From contig JAFQNZ010000302.1 of NCBI GenBank assembly GCA_017395715.1, forward strand, positions 1 to 8,434: a stretch of DNA of 8,434 nt. The letters are read 5' to 3'. Below are positions 7,258 through 8,434 of this stretch, in pieces. Every line of letters begins with the position of its first letter. Positions within the stretch are counted from its first letter, which is position 1. Under the pieces are notes generated by a model. The model searched no databases and was not told where the DNA came from. It was given only the letters and a program-made list of their open reading frames with translations. The position numbers were made by a program, and so were the translations under genes. The DNA is from Clostridia bacterium (GTDB taxonomy: Bacteria > Bacillota > Clostridia > Oscillospirales > CAG-272).

Positions 7258-8001
7258 TTATTCCGATTCGGTTTCATCGGTATCGTCTTCGGATTCAACA
7301 AGTTCTTCTTCCGAAACGTCATCCGCTTCGGCTTCGTCTTCCTCGTTTTCCTCATCTTCCTCGTCATCGTCGTAACCGCCGTAGGGTCTGCCGTAAGGAC
7401 TGCCCATGTAGGGGTTTGCGCCGTAGGATGTTTGGCTGTAGCCCGATTTCGCCGCCACCTCTGCCGCTGTGGGCGCTGTGCCAATGCCTTTCCATGCTCT
7501 CACCGAAAGCACGGCATAATACACGATCCACGCGTGGAAGAGAAGCTGCAGGATCAAATCGATCCCGCCGGCACCCACAAAGAACGAGAATGCCACAAGG
7601 AACAAGGTATCAACAATATAGAACGAAAGCGTGATCATGCTGCACACTTTGTGCTTCTTCGAAAAGAACCACAAAAGAAACAGACCGATGATAATGGCAA
7701 CCGAAAAAGCAAATACCGCCCAAAAGATCGAAGGATCAAAAAAAACGAGTTCATTTTTCCAATCGTCACCGTAAAAGCTCTGATAATAGGAATCGTCAAA
7801 CAGACCGCAGTTGACAGCAAAAAAGAGCGAAAGGTAATGGGGGATCGATGCCGAAAAGAGAAAGGATGTTGAAATACTGATCATCACCATGACAAGATTC
7901 ACCACAGTGAAGATCACCGAAAGCAATAGATTCATGCGGGACATCGTTAAGTCGCGCTGATACATTTCTTTGGTTTTGATCGGTTGGGATGCGTAATTCA
8001 T
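7258..8001 (-). CDS. Four-helix membrane protein with acidic cytoplasmic tail, function unknown
   Basis: The product has 247 residues. Predicted membrane helices are about 23-50, 91-113, 120-141 and 146-166. Basic residues before helix 1 (K9, K11, R16, R22), between helices 2 and 3 (KKHK, 115-118) and after helix 4 (R168, K171) place both ends in the cytoplasm and the 52-89 loop outside. The tail has a Tyr/Gly/Pro/Ser-rich part (187-210) and then about 37 residues that are mostly Asp and Glu (211-247). The STSFLFSASIPHYL segment (44-57) resembles, from memory, an uncharacterised membrane-protein family common in Clostridia chromosomes; I cannot name it. ATG at 8001 was chosen because AAAGGAG (8008-8014) lies 6 bases upstream, rather than an in-frame start 20 codons earlier that would lie within the promoter. 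It is not a recognisable holin or other phage protein. Confidence 0.9.
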   Translation of the reverse strand: MNYASQPIKTKEMYQRDLTMSRMNLLLSVIFTVVNLVMVMISISTSFLFSASIPHYLSLFFAVNCGLFDDSYYQSFYGDDWKNELVFFDPSIFWAVFAFSVAIIIGLFLLWFFSKKHKVCSMITLSFYIVDTLFLVAFSFFVGAGGIDLILQLLFHAWIVYYAVLSVRAWKGIGTAPTAAEVAAKSGYSQTSYGANPYMGSPYGRPYGGYDDDEEDEENEEDEAEADDVSEEELVESEDDTDETESE

Positions 8002-8007
8002 AAAGAA

Positions 8008-8014
8008 CTCCTTT
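8008..8014 (-). promoter_or_regulatory. Ribosome binding site of the membrane-protein gene
   Basis: AAAGGAG sits 6 bases before the ATG at 8001, close to ideal, and decides this start over an upstream in-frame one at 8061. Confidence 0.88.
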
Positions 8015-8032
8015 GTTATCATACTACGGGCT

Positions 8033-8061
8033 ATTATATCACGGAAGGAAAGACTTGTCAA
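8033..8061 (-). promoter_or_regulatory. Perfect extended -10 promoter of the membrane-protein gene
   Basis: TTGACA (8056-8061) and TATAAT (8033-8038) are exactly 17 bases apart. The bases before the -10 box form TGA, giving the extended TGnTATAAT element. All consensus positions match. The start point should be near 8026, giving a leader of about 25 bases. The -35 box lies only 20 bases after the stop codon of the preceding gene. Confidence 0.94.
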
Positions 8062-8081
8062 TTCTCTTCACACGCTTTTCA

Positions 8082-8426
8082 CTAAATCACATTGAGCTTT
8101 TGCCCAATGGCATACAGTAAGCGGTATTTCCTTTCATAAAACGCAGTAGGCGACATCAGCATACAAAGCGGCGACCAATTGTGCCCGCGCTTTTCAGCCA
8201 AAGCTTCTAAAAAAAGAAGCTTCACCTTCTCGCTCTCCCCCGCGCAAACCTCGTCAAGCGCCTCGAGGATCGCTGTGTTAAGAGTCTGATAGCGTTCCAG
8301 CACCTGCGCTCGCCTCGTACCCCGTTCTATTTCAATGGCGCGCTTTTTGAAATCCGCACATATCGCAATGATCTCGCGCTTTTCATGGATGGTCAAATCG
8401 TCTTTGGGTCTTTTTTTGTAGGGCAT
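8082..8426 (-). CDS. Probable ArpU/RinA-type phage late transcription regulator (5' end uncertain)
   Basis: The product is 114 residues if it starts at the ATG at 8426. A basic N-terminus (KKRPKDD) and charged helices fill the first 75 residues. The C-terminus has the pattern MLMSPTAFYERKYRLLYAIGQKL (89-111): 'S.t.fY..k...l..ig..l' is the sigma-region-4-like helix-turn-helix seen at the end of ArpU/RinA-type regulators. Those proteins activate the phage late operon and are normally encoded just before terS, which fits the terminase genes further left. Only 8 bases precede the ATG, without a visible ribosome binding site, and the frame is open to the edge, so the true start may lie outside. 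No terminator follows; transcripts may read into the membrane-protein gene. It could instead be another small phage protein. Confidence 0.55.
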   Translation of the reverse strand: MPYKKRPKDDLTIHEKREIIAICADFKKRAIEIERGTRRAQVLERYQTLNTAILEALDEVCAGESEKVKLLFLEALAEKRGHNWSPLCMLMSPTAFYERKYRLLYAIGQKLNVI

Positions 8427-8434
8427 CGACTGCA

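Noticed and set aside
7132..7872. Plus-strand open frame of 246 codons across the lipoprotein promoter and the membrane-protein gene
   Set aside because: It would run through a promoter, a terminator and a well-supported opposite gene; the protein is basic and featureless.

Overview
The window suggests a Clostridia-type gut Firmicute. The reasons are strong AGGAGG/AAAGGAG ribosome binding sites, a TTG start codon, TTGACA/TATAAT promoters, a lipoprotein built of Cys-repeat and BspA-like leucine-rich modules, and mid-range base composition by eye. Everything convincing is on the minus strand, so transcription runs from the right edge to the left edge. I see no tRNA, rRNA, CRISPR array or transposase.

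Layout in transcription order. (1) 8082-8426: a small protein whose C-terminus looks like an ArpU/RinA-type phage late-gene regulator; its 5' end is close to the window edge. (2) 7258-8001: a four-helix membrane protein with a Pro/Gly/Tyr-rich and then strongly acidic cytoplasmic tail. It has its own textbook extended -10 promoter (8033-8061) and its own terminator (7210-7248). (3) 991-7104: a 2037-residue lipoprotein, again with its own consensus promoter (7161-7188) and a perfect hairpin terminator (938-973). (4) 825-937: a short gap. (5) 423-824: terminase small subunit. (6) 1-439: start of the terminase large subunit, cut by the window edge and overlapping the small subunit.

The outer genes are the usual junction of a tailed-phage genome, where the late regulator is followed by terS and terL. 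The two inner genes are not packaging genes. Each is wrapped in its own promoter and terminator, which is the architecture of a prophage cargo ('moron') expressed in the lysogen without the lytic programme. RinA-type regulators act on a promoter just upstream of terS. A cassette placed between regulator gene and terS promoter could therefore leave late control intact; this last point is inference.

The giant lipoprotein has five parts: a signal peptide with lipobox (Cys30), about twelve Cys/His repeats, one InlB B-repeat-like module, a long unrecognised beta-rich region, a second Cys cluster with DxDxDG loops, and twenty BspA-type leucine-rich repeats broken by three copies of a 'DLAAWC' island. 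It probably changes the lysogen's cell surface. The function of the membrane protein is unknown.
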